A stretch of DNA of 64,000 nt. Origin: Stromatinia cepivora. Lineage: Eukaryota > Ascomycota > Leotiomycetes > Helotiales > Sclerotiniaceae. Below the pieces are notes generated by a model. That model saw only the letters and a program-made list of their open reading frames with translations, was not told where the DNA came from and did not search any database. Below, piece by piece: positions 25,403-37,516 of this stretch; position 1 is the stretch's first letter; every line of letters starts with the position of its first letter. A program made the translations under genes and the position numbers. The stretch covers positions 310,001 to 374,000 of the forward strand of contig RCTD01000004.1 of assembly GCA_014898415.1 (NCBI GenBank), given 5' to 3'.

Positions 25403-26383
25403 ATGACTTTTCAAGTCAAGCTCTTCCCCGCCTTGTGCGTCCTTCTCCTGAACACTTTGGTCACTGTCCAAGGCTATGAGTTCACTGTTGGCCCTAAAGC
25501 TGATGTTCCTATTCTGAAGGTAAGCTAAACTCCGAATCATACATTGTTTGACATAGCTGAGAGAAAAAAATCTCAGTTCGAGGCCACATTGACAGTTCCA
25601 CCATTCTCCAAAGACGGCAGACATCTATTCGCAGCAGGTCTCACCAACCAAGCCAGGAACTATGCTTATGAAAACCGTCTCAGCGATCATAACCCCGGAA
25701 AATGGGAAGTAGACTTGATACAGTATGTATTCTCAACCTTGTACATGACATGGGCAAACTAACGGGTGGCATAAAGTGATCATGGTGGTATTGCCACAGA
25801 CAACAACATCTTACCAGGCGATAAGATCCATACCCTTCTCGAGTATAACCATGCAAATCAAATCACCACCAACAATGTCACTGTTATTCCTGGTCCCGAA
25901 AGTATCAAGGCTGGATTCAAAACAAGATTCACGACCCAAGCAGCAAACATCCGTGAGTGGACTTGCAAGTGCTTCTTATATGCTAGCAGTATTGACTTAG
26001 ATACAGAACAAGAGGCTCCTACTGTGGGCAAGTTGAATGTGGTAAGTTTTGATTTGACTCTTTTTTTCAGGTATAACAAGCAACTAATTGATTCTACAGG
26101 CCAGACTCTATGTTGGTTTGAGTAGAGGAGGTGTTTGGGACTTTGGACCAATTCTCTGGGAAGATGTCATCATCACCTCTGAGACAACAGATCCATGGTG
26201 GTGTAATGATGCGTAAGTTTCGCCATTCCTAATCTCATAGAGCTCATACTGACATATAGAACCTGCAGATGGAAAGCTTCTGATGACCTCCAGGTCACTG
26301 GTAGAGTCACCATGTTCTGGGGTGACGGAGATAAGACAAATTGCCAGTACGAGCATATGACCTGGGAACCTTCTAAGAAGTAA
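25403..26383 (+). CDS. Small secreted protein of unknown function, six exons
   Basis: Exons at 25403-25519, 25577-25722, 25777-25952, 26001-26041, 26100-26212 and 26260-26383. All five introns are 47-58 bp with GT/AG ends, and together they give an unbroken 238-residue frame. The N-terminus has one basic residue and a long Leu/Val/Thr core (about residues 6-20) ending in VTVQG, a clear signal peptide. No transmembrane segment follows. The mature protein has a few cysteines near the C-terminus (WWCNDATCRW, NCQYEH), Trp-rich short motifs and many Asn/Thr. I do not recognise the family. Size, secretion and position in a TE-flanked island make it a possible effector or cell-surface protein, which is inference only. 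Confidence 0.8.
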
Positions 26384-27774
26384 CCAATCCAAAGATGGGA
26401 ATATGGTACACAAGATGGTTAAGATGATCAGGAACCACGGGATAGACATTTCTTCGTTTCGTGCGATATTCTGATCAATAGCTCCTGGAGTGTACGTCAT
26501 AGCGTTGACTTCGATGTCTTGAGGGATGTCTCAAGTCCTATGAAGCAATTATAATGCATTGTGATTTATTAATATTTGGTGTCTTCATATTGTGTGAGAT
26601 TTTATAATCTAGCCCACCAACATCGTTTTGACTTTTCAGCTCCTCCCATCCAAGAATGCGCATTTTTCACATTTTTCACTCCAAGACCTACACTTTAACA
26701 TTACCCTGTCCCTAACGCCTTCGAACTAACTCTCCACTGAATAGCATTTCACTCAAACAAACCGTCGACTCGTACGTTTAGTATTAGACATTTGGCGAAG
26801 ACGCTTTACTTTATGTATGATTGTGCCAAAAGGGGAATCTTAATTCGGAGATTTGACATTTCCGCGGCGGCAGCAACCGTTTTTGGACTCATAAGCTCAA
26901 ATAAGGATATGGCATGACATGACATGCCAGCTTGCTGGCAGGTACACCACGAGACGTGGAACAGTGTGGATAACGTATCTTTGAAATAGGTAAATGCCCA
27001 AGTGAGACATAAGTCATGTTCAATTATTTCGACCTAATCGATTTTTTTCTGTGGGGATTGAAGATCCCTGGCTGGGAGCGCAGAGAACCCGGAATTGACC
27101 AGCCGAAATATGCAGGAACCCCTCAGTTTGACGACAATTGGGGGTTTATTCTATTGGGCAATATATCGGGTTACATGAAAAGACTTTGTAATACAAATCA
27201 AACTTCAATTGCGGGGTAATCATGCAACTGGTTCTGTCTTTTGATATGACCAGTATTTTCTACCTGGACACAAGGTAACTTCACGGGCACCACCATAATG
27301 TTCATTTTATTGACTGCGGTTATGAGATGAGAGCCCGGAAGCCCGAAAAGCTGTGAGCTTTTGAGCAAGATTCGATAAACGGATTCGGGCGGATTCAATA
27401 TTTTCGGATGGACTGTATGTGCTACATTAGATTCATTGCGCTAGATGAGTCGAAAATTAAAATCCCTCAATATCGGCTGCGGATCGAATTATCGAAAACT
27501 TTGGGCAGAAGAGTGATGCTTTCAGATTTCCAGAATTTGAGCCCAATGATGCACGGCAGATTGTTGATGCAAGATGTAATTCGGCACTTGAATTTTGCAA
27601 TTTAGGGGCAGACGAGTCAAGGATCTGGCAATTTAGGCTACAAGTTGTGCATGCCGAGGATGCAACCTAAGTTCTATACACAGCTATCTACAGATTCTTG
27701 TATAAATTTGTATGATCTCTATCTCAAACGAACAGCTTTATCATCAAACCAAGCTTTTTATATCTTCCTTAACC
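26384..27774. other. Intergenic region upstream of the alkylsulfatase gene
   Basis: About 1.4 kb. I see no gene with support. Frames at 27016-27219 and 27408-27605 have no recognisable protein content. ACATGACATGACATGCC near 26,910-26,930 is a small tandem repeat of TGACA. Confidence 0.4.
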
Positions 27775-29760
27775 ATGCCTACCGTTTCTGAATCCAATCA
27801 CGACTTTGAGTTCGCTCAGAGAGGCCTTCTACGAACGCCTAAGGAACCTCTTATCTATTCGTACCCCAGAAGAAATCCTGGCGGCGATGATTTGACGGTT
27901 GTCTGGGATACTGAAGCTTATGACTTCCTGGCAGAGGAATGTACCTCTACAGCCAATGAAGCTCTGTGGAGGCAAGGACGCCTCTGCAGTGTGACAGCAG
28001 GCCTTTATCTTGTCACCGATGGTATTTTTCAAATCCGTGGATTCGACCTTGCCAATATGACTATTGTAAAGATCCCGAGAACAAATGGGATCATCATCAT
28101 CGACTGCTTGACCTCGGTCGAGACCGCACGTAGAGCTATTGAACTCTATCAGGAGGAGCACATACATAGACATGGCAAAGAAGCAGAGATCAAAGCTCTG
28201 TTTTATACACATTGCCATGTGGACCATTTTGGAGGCGCAGCTGCCATCGTTTCTAAAGTGAAGGAAAAAGGTCAGACTCTTCGGATTTTTGGCCCTGATG
28301 GCTTCCTGGAGCATGCTGTTAGTGAAAATGTGTACGCTGGAGCGGCAATGGCCCGTCGTTCAATTTACATGTATGGCGAAAAATTGGAAAAGTCTCCCAC
28401 TGGGCAGATTGGAAGCGGGCTTGGGCAATGTTCATCTACCGGAACCATCTCGCTTATGGCACCAACTCAAAATATCACCGTGGACGGTAGTCTTGTTGAT
28501 GGTATCGACGGCCTGCAGATCGTCTGTCAGTTGACCCCAGGAACCGAAGCGCCAGCTGAGGTGAACTTTTATTTTCCGTACTATAGGGCCTTATGTGCGG
28601 CGGAGAATGCCACTCATACTCTACACAATATCCAGACCCTCCGAGGAGCTCCAGTACGCGATGCCCGACTTTGGTCGCGATATCTGGATGAGTCGATTTC
28701 TATGTTTGGCGACAAAACAGACGTAGTATTTGCTAGTCACCATTGGCCGACTTGGAATGATGACGAAAATTTAGTTGTCAAATTCCTATCGGAACAGCGT
28801 GATTACTACGCCTACCTTCATAACGAATCGCTTCGACAGATCAACGATGGACAGACTCCCTTGGAAATCGCAGAGAATATCCAGATGCCTCCCACTTTGA
28901 GCACCAAGACAAATCTTCAAGGATATTATGGTTCCATCAGCCACAATGCCAAAGCTGTTTATGACAAATACATGGGTTGGTTCAATGGGAACCCAGCTTA
29001 TCTCTGGCCACTCCAACCTACAGACGAAGCTACAGAGTTTGTCAAATGTATGGGTGGGAACCAAGCCGTTCTTAACCTGGCTAATGGATATATCACGAAC
29101 AACAATCTACGATTCGCAGCAACTCTTTTGGATAAACTAGTTTTTGCAGTTCAAAGCTCAGATGACAAGGATAGCGATGTTGCAAAGCAAGCAATGGAGA
29201 CACTGGCTTCTGTATACACCACCTTAGGATATGGCTCAGAGAATGGCACCTGGCGTAACATTTATCTGACAGGAGCTTATGAACTGCAGTTTGGGTCTCA
29301 GAACGCAGATCACTCGATGTCACCCGAAGCTTTGCTGGCATTGAATTTTGACGAGCTATTTGACACAGTCGCCATTGTGATTGAAGGACCCGCTGCTTTC
29401 AAGAATCCCAAAGTGTATTTAGAAAAAGAAATCACCATCGATTTCATGGTTTCGGATGTTGAACAAAACAATAAGCCGGGTGCCGGTTGGCATTTGAGGT
29501 TAAGCAATGCTGCTTTGACAGGCCATGGCATTCCCTACGTAGAATCCGCAACTGAGCCCAACGCCGGGAGTGATTTGACAATTTGGTCTGATCATGGAAA
29601 CCTTGTAAAGCTGATTGGAGGAGCCGCTGCTGGGAAAAATCCGGCCATCGTCGACAACTCAGATATCACCCTCACTTACGCTGGGGACGTAGATGCTTGG
29701 ACTAATATCACGGCTCTGATCAAATTGCCGAGCACCAAATTCAATATTGTGACGCCATGA
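27775..29760 (+). CDS. Class III (metallo-beta-lactamase) alkylsulfatase
   Basis: Predicted to hydrolyse alkyl sulfate esters to alcohol and sulfate, as in SdsA1 of Pseudomonas and Bds1 of yeast. Single exon, 661 residues, the usual size. The zinc-binding signature THCHVDHFGG places His146, His148, Asp150 and His151. Glu258 (in TEAPAE) and Glu277 (in CAAEN) have the family spacing of further metal-site acids, and the HHWP motif (His322-323) follows. The rest matches the order of this family: an alpha-helical dimerisation region (about 370-500), then an SCP2-like C-terminal domain. No signal peptide is apparent from this start. An in-frame upstream Met at 27712 would add 21 residues; MPTVSES was preferred. 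Origin by transfer from bacteria is known for the family but not testable here. Confidence 0.9.
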   Translation: MPTVSESNHDFEFAQRGLLRTPKEPLIYSYPRRNPGGDDLTVVWDTEAYDFLAEECTSTANEALWRQGRLCSVTAGLYLVTDGIFQIRGFDLANMTIVKIPRTNGIIIIDCLTSVETARRAIELYQEEHIHRHGKEAEIKALFYTHCHVDHFGGAAAIVSKVKEKGQTLRIFGPDGFLEHAVSENVYAGAAMARRSIYMYGEKLEKSPTGQIGSGLGQCSSTGTISLMAPTQNITVDGSLVDGIDGLQIVCQLTPGTEAPAEVNFYFPYYRALCAAENATHTLHNIQTLRGAPVRDARLWSRYLDESISMFGDKTDVVFASHHWPTWNDDENLVVKFLSEQRDYYAYLHNESLRQINDGQTPLEIAENIQMPPTLSTKTNLQGYYGSISHNAKAVYDKYMGWFNGNPAYLWPLQPTDEATEFVKCMGGNQAVLNLANGYITNNNLRFAATLLDKLVFAVQSSDDKDSDVAKQAMETLASVYTTLGYGSENGTWRNIYLTGAYELQFGSQNADHSMSPEALLALNFDELFDTVAIVIEGPAAFKNPKVYLEKEITIDFMVSDVEQNNKPGAGWHLRLSNAALTGHGIPYVESATEPNAGSDLTIWSDHGNLVKLIGGAAAGKNPAIVDNSDITLTYAGDVDAWTNITALIKLPSTKFNIVTP

Positions 29761-31322
29761 GTTCAATCATCGACTATATGACTGACTACCGGCCTCTTCA
29801 ACAGCAGTCAGGTATGAACGTCTTGCGATGTGGTGGAGGTTATGGAAGGAAAAAAGTGGTTTAAAGAATGAAGTTGAGAAAATGATAAGGATATTGCGTG
29901 AACTTTCCAAACTCGAGATATAGTCAATTTTCTGACCTTCTTAATTTCATACCTTCTGTTCTCGTCTTATCCGTTTCCACATGTGATATTAATTGTAAAA
30001 ATCTTAAAATCATACTGTCAATCATCGAGATGGTCCAATAGCGAATTGTGTCTGTCTTTGCAAGCAAGAAGTTAGGCCAAATTGTGATATTCAAATTGCA
30101 GGATGCTCAGCTTCTGGCCTTTGGTATCCAGAACAGAAGTATGTAGGTGTAGGAGCCTTGGAATTCTCGGGGGAGGTTGATCGGATAATAATAAATAATA
30201 TAATAATGGTATTATAATATTATTTATTATAATAGTGGAAGATTTAGTTGTATTTAGTTTAGGAGTGATCGAATATATGAATAATAAGATAATATTGAAG
30301 TCAAAATTATATATATTGAATATTGAATTTTTATTTGTTTACTTTTTCAAAGAATTCTTCAAAGAATACCTTTGTATTTATAGTTTTTAATGAAGTTCTA
30401 GATCATTTTATAATTATAAATAAGATCGATTTAAATCGAATTTTATAGAATCATTTTATATAATAAAAAGAAATAACAATCAATAATATTCAGTCCAAAC
30501 AATAAGAAAGTTCTATATGCTTCCATTTCATTCTATTTCATTATAAATCAATTTGATATGATATATGATCGAATTTTCATATAATAATAAAATTTAATAA
30601 AATTGAATGATATTATTAATATATCACGTGATCATATAATCATTGGTTTTGTTAATATTATTAAGTGATTTAATAACTTATTAGGAATTCTCACAGGGAT
30701 AGGGGGGCTATACCTTTTATCATTTGTCGGATTCCCTAGTATGGGGGGGGATGATGCATAGGAGCGCTGCTAGAGGGACATGCTGGACATAATTTTCGCT
30801 CTTTAGAAAAGAAGTCGAACATCAATAGGTCGACTATCTCGACTATAATTCAGACATCAGTTGGAAATCGCCGGTCAGCTAAAGTTGAGAGACTTGACTC
30901 GGTTAATGCAGCTGTCAATGAAATAGACAAATGGTAGGCATATCAAACTAGATTTATTAATGATGATATGTGGCTTTATTTTATTTATCTCGAAGCGGAA
31001 AACATATCTATTATCATTGCAAAATTCCCTTGCCCCTTTTATCCTCGCCTAAATCCGAATTATTCAAGACTCAAGACAATCAAACTGTACATTTGAAGCT
31101 GCATACACCCTATATTCTGCTTGCTGGAGCCAGAACTCCCGGCCTTAGTCATAATTAGCTTTATATGCTTCCAGTATTTCTACTTCAAAATACCTTCATC
31201 GTAAGTCTCTATGAGTTGTACCTGTGAGTACTAAGGTACAAAGGTATGGCAATGAAACAAGGATCGATATACAAATTTTCTATACAACGAACCAAAAAGA
31301 AATCTACTTAAACCTCCCCAGC
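29761..31322. other. Intergenic region with an AT-rich RIP-like patch
   Basis: From about 30,185 to 30,690 composition drops to strongly AT-rich with TAATAATA words, bounded by normal sequence. It is probably a short TE relic without readable coding content. A G-run of 8-9 (near 30,740) and a poly-G/poly-C rich edge follow. No gene found. Confidence 0.4.
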
Positions 31323-33021
31323 TCAAGTCTGAAATATCCACCTAACATCCTCATCATTCTTCATAACCTCATCCCCCACCTCACCATTCTCCTCCCTCCT
31401 CTTCTTCTCCCTATTTTCCCTCTCCAAACAAATCCACAACGTACCCACCACTACCAAATTCGCCACCAAATAACCCAACGCAAACCCATGTCCCAAAAAC
31501 CACCTCGGACTCGTTACTGGCCTATATAACTGCGTTCCTAGCACTGCTCCCAAATTTCCAATCGTGATCGTCATCGCTGTCGCCGTGGCGCGTTTCGTTT
31601 GTCCGCTTACATTTGCGGCCGGCCAGGAGAGGATGATGGCTGTGCTGGGGTATATTCCACCGGCTGCGAAAAAGGTGCCGAGGTATGAGATACCGGGTTT
31701 GGTGTTAGGGGTGGTGAGAAGGATTATGTAGCCGATAATTGCGAAACAGGAGGAGAATAAGATGAAAGGGGCGCGTTTGTGAGTTTTCTCTGAGAGAATT
31801 GCGGTGATTAATGTGAGGATTGTGGCGAATGCGTAAGGGGGGACGGTGAGGAGTTGTGCGGTAGCGGCTTTGTAGCCGAGGGCTGAGATAATGGTGGGGA
31901 AGAAAAAGGAAAGGGTGTAGAGAGGCAGAGACATGGTGTGAAAGCCAAGACTATAGAGCCAGCATTTGTAATCTCCAAATGCGGCGCGGACGTTAGTCCA
32001 GGCAAAGGGCTCTGCGTTCGTTGCATCTGTAGATGATTTGAGACGCGCATGGATGAAAGAGCGTTCGGGTTCAGTGAGGAATGGGGCAGTTGAAGGGTAA
32101 TTGTGGATGAAGAAATAGGCAACGAGAGAGACGACGACGGTTAGTAGTCCTTCCTGTATATTTGTTAGCATAATTTATTCAAAGCTGGGTGGTGGAACAT
32201 CTTACGATAATAAAAATCCACCTCCACCCCTTCAATCCTCCAACCCCGTCCATAAATCCAATCCCATAAGCCAAGACTCCTCCAAAAGCTCCCGCCAATG
32301 AAGCCGCAGAAAAGAATAAGGCAATCCGATAATGCGTCTCCGTCCTCTTATACCACATTGATAAGTAAAACACTACACCAGGAAATAATCCACTTTCCGT
32401 AACACCCAAGAAGAATCTAGCAGCCAGGAATCCCGCATAGTTTGTAGAAATCCCCATCAAGGTAGCGACAATTCCCCAGAGAAGCATGAGAGTTGGAAGC
32501 CATATTTTGGGTGTTGTGCGTTTGAGTATGATATTGCAAGGTACTTCGAAGAGGACATATCCGATAAAATAGATGGTCAATGTTAATAAGTATTGATTCC
32601 CGGTGATGTGTAAACTCTTCGTTAATCCATCTAATTTCGCATTTCCGACTGTTTGTTTCAATTCTGGTCAGTATCTTTTGAAATGCCACTTCCAATTCCA
32701 CATTCGTCCCCATTTTAAATCGTCCAAAGATTCGAAACAATTCAAAAAATGGAACGACGAAAACATACTGTTACTCCTATCCAAGAAACTTAACAAATAA
32801 AGCAATGTAAGAGCAGGTAATAGCTTCCAATCCAGCTTCCTGATCAACGCCTTTTCATTTATGCCCGTCGGATTCGCAAACGACTCATCAGAAACTTCGC
32901 TCTCGTTCCCAATTCCCTTTTCATTACCACTTCCGTTTCCAGCTGAATTCCCACAATTCCTTTCTGTTTTGAAAGCAATCTTCTCATCATCGGGAGCCTG
33001 CGATAACACCATGTGCGGCAT
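31323..33021 (-). CDS. MFS transporter, anion:cation symporter (DAL5-like) family
   Basis: A plasma-membrane carrier of the allantoate/nicotinate/vitamin transporter group. Three exons on the minus strand: 33021-32769, 32648-32206 and 32153-31323, with introns of 120 and 52 bp having GT/AG ends. The total is 508 residues. The first membrane segment ends in SFLDRSN and the next exon continues with IGNAKLDGL, the hallmark DRxNIGNA of this family. Further family features are GYVLFEVPCNIILKR, the ARFFLGVTESGLFPG loop, and a WRWIFII stretch at about residue 230 before the central loop. About twelve hydrophobic segments are visible. The N-terminal 75 residues are hydrophilic. The C-terminus is charged. 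The substrate cannot be named. An alternative start is Met at 33012. Confidence 0.88.
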
Positions 33022-33620
33022 TATCGAAAGTGCAACTGATCAATTGTATTTCCAGTGTGCACGGATAACACTACAGCTCAAAAATGAAATCACAACGGGA
33101 AACCTCGAAAAGATACAAAGAACGCAGACCCCATGTATATATACCATACAGCGCGGTACAGTGATGTACGATGCACTTTGTAGCACGCAATTACTTGTCC
33201 CCATGGACTCTTCATAGCTCCATGTCACATCATGATTCTTAACCCCCTATCTATTCTGTGAACTCTTCAACCTTATCTTTCTCTCATCTCCGAAGCCAGT
33301 GAGATAGAGCCATTTGCTCAGCTAATATGTATCGGGAAGTTGAATTCCGTAAGTTTAGCTATGATTTTGGTGGTGTGGAAGAACATTGGTACTCCAGCGC
33401 AATGATGAAGATATGGCTTAGATGTCGTGATTATTTCGTCTCGGTATTGCCTCTTTTAGTAGTTGCGTGTGGTGATCATGGGTGGGGCTCTTGGATTTGG
33501 TCATGTAGGGATGTGTAGGGATGGGCCCTTTATGTAAAGCAGAGCTAGAATACAATAAAGTAAGAGTTCTGATCCAGACTCACTGCACACTAAACAAAAT
33601 CATATCAAAAGTAACGATTT
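33022..33620. other. Upstream region of the MFS gene
   Basis: GC-normal intergenic DNA, no supported gene. A 63-codon frame at 33327-33518 has no recognisable content. Confidence 0.4.
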
Positions 33621-34178
33621 TTCAGCGTTTCAAAACCTTTATTATTTATAAAAACTTAAAATAATTTATTAAAATCTATATTTATATAAAGATAATTATT
33701 CAAAATTTATTAGATATTAAATAAAATATTTTTATATAATTTTATTTCGAAGTTATATATATTCGAAATCAAAAAATAAAAAAGTTCAAAAAAATCATTT
33801 ATTTTATATAGGAAAAACATTATATATTCGAAGTTTTAAAATTTTTAAATTTTAAATTAATATAACTTTTGAACAAAAATTACAAAAAATAAAATATATT
33901 ATATTTTATAATTCGATTATAATTAATTATTATATTGCAGAATTTCAGATATTTTTATTTAATATTGAAAAAGTTATTCGATATTTAATTTTGTATAAGA
34001 AAATATAGTTTTTATAAGGATTCTATTACGAATTCGAATAATATATAATAAATAGACTTCAGAACTCTTATAATATAAAGCTTTTAATTAGATTATAAAT
34101 TATATTATATATATAACTTCTATTGACCAATCAGAAAACTCCAATTTTTCGAATATTTTCGTTTTTTCTATTCCTTAT
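33621..34178. other. AT-rich decayed sequence at the edge of the right TE block
   Basis: The sequence becomes abruptly AT-rich at about 33,620 and stays so to the Copia-H LTR. It is older repeat DNA into which Copia-H inserted (CTTAT at 34174-34178). No family could be identified. Confidence 0.5.
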
Positions 34179-34381
34179 TGTCGGAATATGAATCACGTGC
34201 ATGGTAAGGATGGTAAGGATCACGTGCGCACTAGTGCTCGCACTAGTGCCTCGGTATGCACTATTATATAGATCTTCACCCTTTATAGATTCTAGCTCTT
34301 TAAACAAATCAAAATGTATTAATAAAGAGTTCTATATATTCATTAATAAACTTTATTTCTCTATATATAATTGTTCTAATA
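34179..34381 (+). repeat. 5' LTR of the right Copia-H
   Basis: Starts TGTCGGAATATG. The end is read as a mutated CCGACA (TTCTAATA here); the intact form survives at 60085-60091 in the 3' LTR. The first 110 bp keeps an ordinary GC content within decayed DNA. Confidence 0.88.
34194..34271 (+). promoter_or_regulatory. Promoter-like cluster in the Copia-H LTR
   Basis: In 78 bp there are two CACGTG boxes (34194-34199, 34221-34226), a perfect 9-bp tandem GGTAAGGAT (34203-34220), two copies of the 10-bp palindrome GCACTAGTGC (34228-34237, 34240-34249) and a TATATAG box (34265-34271). CACGTG is the binding core of many fungal bHLH factors. The palindromes and TATA box recur in the left Copia-H LTR. 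U3 position in the LTR suits a promoter; binding is inference. Confidence 0.55.
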
Positions 34382-34860
34382 TTGATTAGTTTTTGTTATA
34401 ATGATATTATAAATCAGATATTGAGAATTGGTATAAAGAATTATAAATTTTAAATCAATTTTGATTTTGTTTTTGTAATTGAATAAAGGTATTTCATTAT
34501 AAGACAAAGTATTTTTATATTAAGGGATAAGTTTTTAATTATTGAATAATTTAAAAGAATCGAAGGATTAAAAATAGTAGTTATCTAATAGCGAATTTGG
34601 AGTTTATTTTTTGATTCAATTATTTTGTATTTATTATATATCTATTAAATAATATAGGGTATATATTTGAAGAAAATCTGAAAGCAATTTCGAATTTTTC
34701 ATTATATTTATTTTCTTACAAAAAACTATCTCATTTATTTACTTTATATGAATTACTAATAATATATGAGATTGATCAATTCGATTTGATTAATTTCATT
34801 ATTTTGATTGTTCTATTCATTTCGATCAAATCTGCTTTAATCAAATCCGATTACTTTAAT

Positions 34861-34920
34861 CAATTTGATCAATTTGATCAATTTTGGTCAATTTGGTCAA
34901 TTTTGGTCAATTTGATCGAT
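34861..34920 (+). repeat. 10-bp tandem repeat in the Copia-H leader (right copy)
   Basis: Repeats of the type TTGATCAATT/TTGGTCAATT with a 9-10 bp period. It is the counterpart of the array at 12761-12830, at the same place between LTR and gag. Confidence 0.7.
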
Positions 34921-36136
34921 TCGATTTAATCAATCTTAATTTCGAAATACTTGAGGATTTAATAATACTATATATAATATAAATGAAGCTTTATTATAAT
35001 ATATATTTCGTATATTACGAATCTATATTCAAATTCTTTTTTAAAATCGTTTTAAAAACCTTATAACGATCAATTTCGATATAATCCGAAAATATACGAT
35101 AATCATTATTATAATAATCATGGCAGATATATTCGAGTATTCCTTTATAATCTTTTATCCTGAAAAAATACAAATTCCATTATTATCAATATCAACAATT
35201 TTATATATCAAAAGCGAAGAATATAATGAATAAACAGATAAATAAAAATACGATCAATTTGTATTTATAAAAGAAGACCTTTAGGAAATCATCGATTTTT
35301 GTAAATTCAAGCTAGAGTTTTATATAATATATGATCATATCGATAAAGATTTATAAGATAATTATTGTAGCGATTTTGCAGATTTCAAAATTAAGTATTT
35401 CGATTTTGTTAATTTAAAAATTATATTCAGATTATATATTGAATTAAAAGCAAATGACTTGTTTGTTAAGAAAACGATATAATATATAAAACTGATAACC
35501 AGCAAGGTCTTGATCGAAATATTTTATATCTTATATATATTATAATCGAATGATCAAATTCGAGAAACGATGATAGATCAACATTTCCAATTCCGATTAA
35601 AAACTATTCTAAATCAAATCAAGATATTCGATAATAATGTATATTTGGATATCATCCTTGAAGATCTAATACTTTTATTTAATCTTTAATGAAGAAAACA
35701 ATTTATATAAATAAATATAAGGTAATTATCTTCAATATAATATAAGGGAATTCAATCATTATAATTAAGTAAAGGATCAGGATTTTATATATTCAAGAAA
35801 CTTTTATATAATAAATATCAAGATTCAGAATGAAAACAATATTCAATATTATTACAATTATTGTATAATAATAATGTATTATTCGAAAATGAAAAACTAT
35901 TAAATAAAAAGAAATCTATTTATAATAAAGGATTATCAAATAGATTATTTGATAATAGAAAACTTTTAAATAATAATAAATATTTTGGAAACAATTATAA
36001 GGCAAATAATATAGATCAAAATAATATTTATATATATCTTTATAGAAATAATAAAAAAGGAAGAGATCTATTCAATAATAAAAAAAACAATAGTTTAGGA
36101 AATTACAAGAACAAATCATTCGATTATATATAAAAC

Positions 36137-36302
36137 TGTTAACTTTTGGTACAGGAAGTAATAGTATTATTGATTATATAAATTGAATTAAGAATTTATA
36201 ATTCTAATAGAAATAGAATTGAAATTATCCCCAAATATAATCTGTACATCATTATAATTATATGACCTCAATTTTAATCCTATAATGACTTCATTTCCAA
36301 TA
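36137..36302 (-). repeat. 3' LTR of Copia-B
   Basis: 166 bp. It opens TGTTAACTTT and closes TTCCAATA on the plus strand, where the intact form is CCAACA. Confidence 0.88.
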
Positions 36303-37198
36303 CTCCCTTATTAAAAATATCCTATTCGATTTTTCTAAACTATTAATCCTAACATTTTCTTGAACCTTTCGAAAACAATCCTTATACAAGATTTCATCAT
36401 TTCATTGATAACTATATCATATATATTGATATAATTAATAACGATTTTCTTCTTTTCTATCAAATCCCTAATAAAATAATAATTGATATTTATATATTTG
36501 GATTGTTTATATAAATATGGGTTTTTGATTAAAACTAAAATACTTTGATTATCATCAAATATTTGAACTATATTTTCGTTTTTTTCAATATAATTTAATC
36601 TAAATAAATCTTTGAATATTTATACAATCTATCTTTTTTATTTAATGAATATTATTATTATAATATATTCTGATTCTATACTAAAGATAATTATAAATAC
36701 TTGTTTTTTACTAATCCACAATATAAAGTTTTCATAAAATATCACAATTCCTTTTGAAACATTTTTCCGATTATATTTGTTATTAATCTAATCTATATTT
36801 GTATATATCTTTATTGTATTATTAGATATATTATATTTTTTGTAAATATCAGATTGTATTCCCTTTAATCCGAATTATAATTTCTATTTGATTATTGATC
36901 ATAAATATTATATCAGATTTTTCAAAACTATAATATAATATTTTACTAGTTTTACCATAAATTATAAAAGTCTTCTAATTAAGAATACTATATTTGATCA
37001 AATATATATTATTAGATAAATTATACTTTCTATTTGTTATTGATATTCGTTTATATCTATTAATTCATTATTATTGATTGCTAATTGAAGATAAATATAA
37101 TTCATTATTAGTAGTTTTTTGATTTAATATTATTTATATATAATATTATATTTAATTAATATAATATCGAGATATTCTTTTTGATTTATAATTAATAT

Positions 37199-37490
37199 TG
37201 TGAGAAAGTTGGGATATCAAGGCCTAACACGTAGCTAGTTCGTAGTCATATGGTCATATGACTCCTCGTAGTTAGATATAAGAGAGGGCTCTGCTCCCTT
37301 TTCCTTGAAAAAAATCAATCGTTTTTTCATTAGTCTTTTTGTATCTTATTTATATACAATCCAAATTATTATTTAAATCTATTAGTTTTATTATTTGAAG
37401 CCTTTACAATGTAATCTGATCAGTTCCAATTCCTATTTCCCTTTGCAATATATTATCGGGATATATATATCTCGATTTATCTTTTTCATA
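37199..37490 (+). repeat. 5' LTR of the Gypsy element
   Basis: 292 bp, the same length as the 3' LTR and the solo LTR at 57529. Its 3' half is visibly RIP-mutated (CTTTTTCATA for CTCTTTCACA). Confidence 0.9.
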
Positions 37491-37491
37491 A

Positions 37492-37516
37492 TGGTGATTT
37501 ATATAGGGATTCGGAT
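37492..37516 (+). other. Probable primer-binding site of the Gypsy element
   Basis: One base after the LTR the sequence runs TGGTGATTTATATAGGGATTCG. This has the layout expected of the complement of a tRNA 3' end (TGG for CCA, then acceptor and T-arm complement with GATTCG). The tRNA identity is obscured by RIP. Confidence 0.5.

Noticed and set aside
27016..27605. Short plus frames between the secreted protein and the alkylsulfatase
   Set aside because: No homology I can see, no splice sites joining them, and interrupted by stops.
34740..34960. GATC-rich repeats as a replication origin or methylation target
   Set aside because: The repeat belongs to the Copia-H leader in both copies. Nothing ties it to replication in a fungus.
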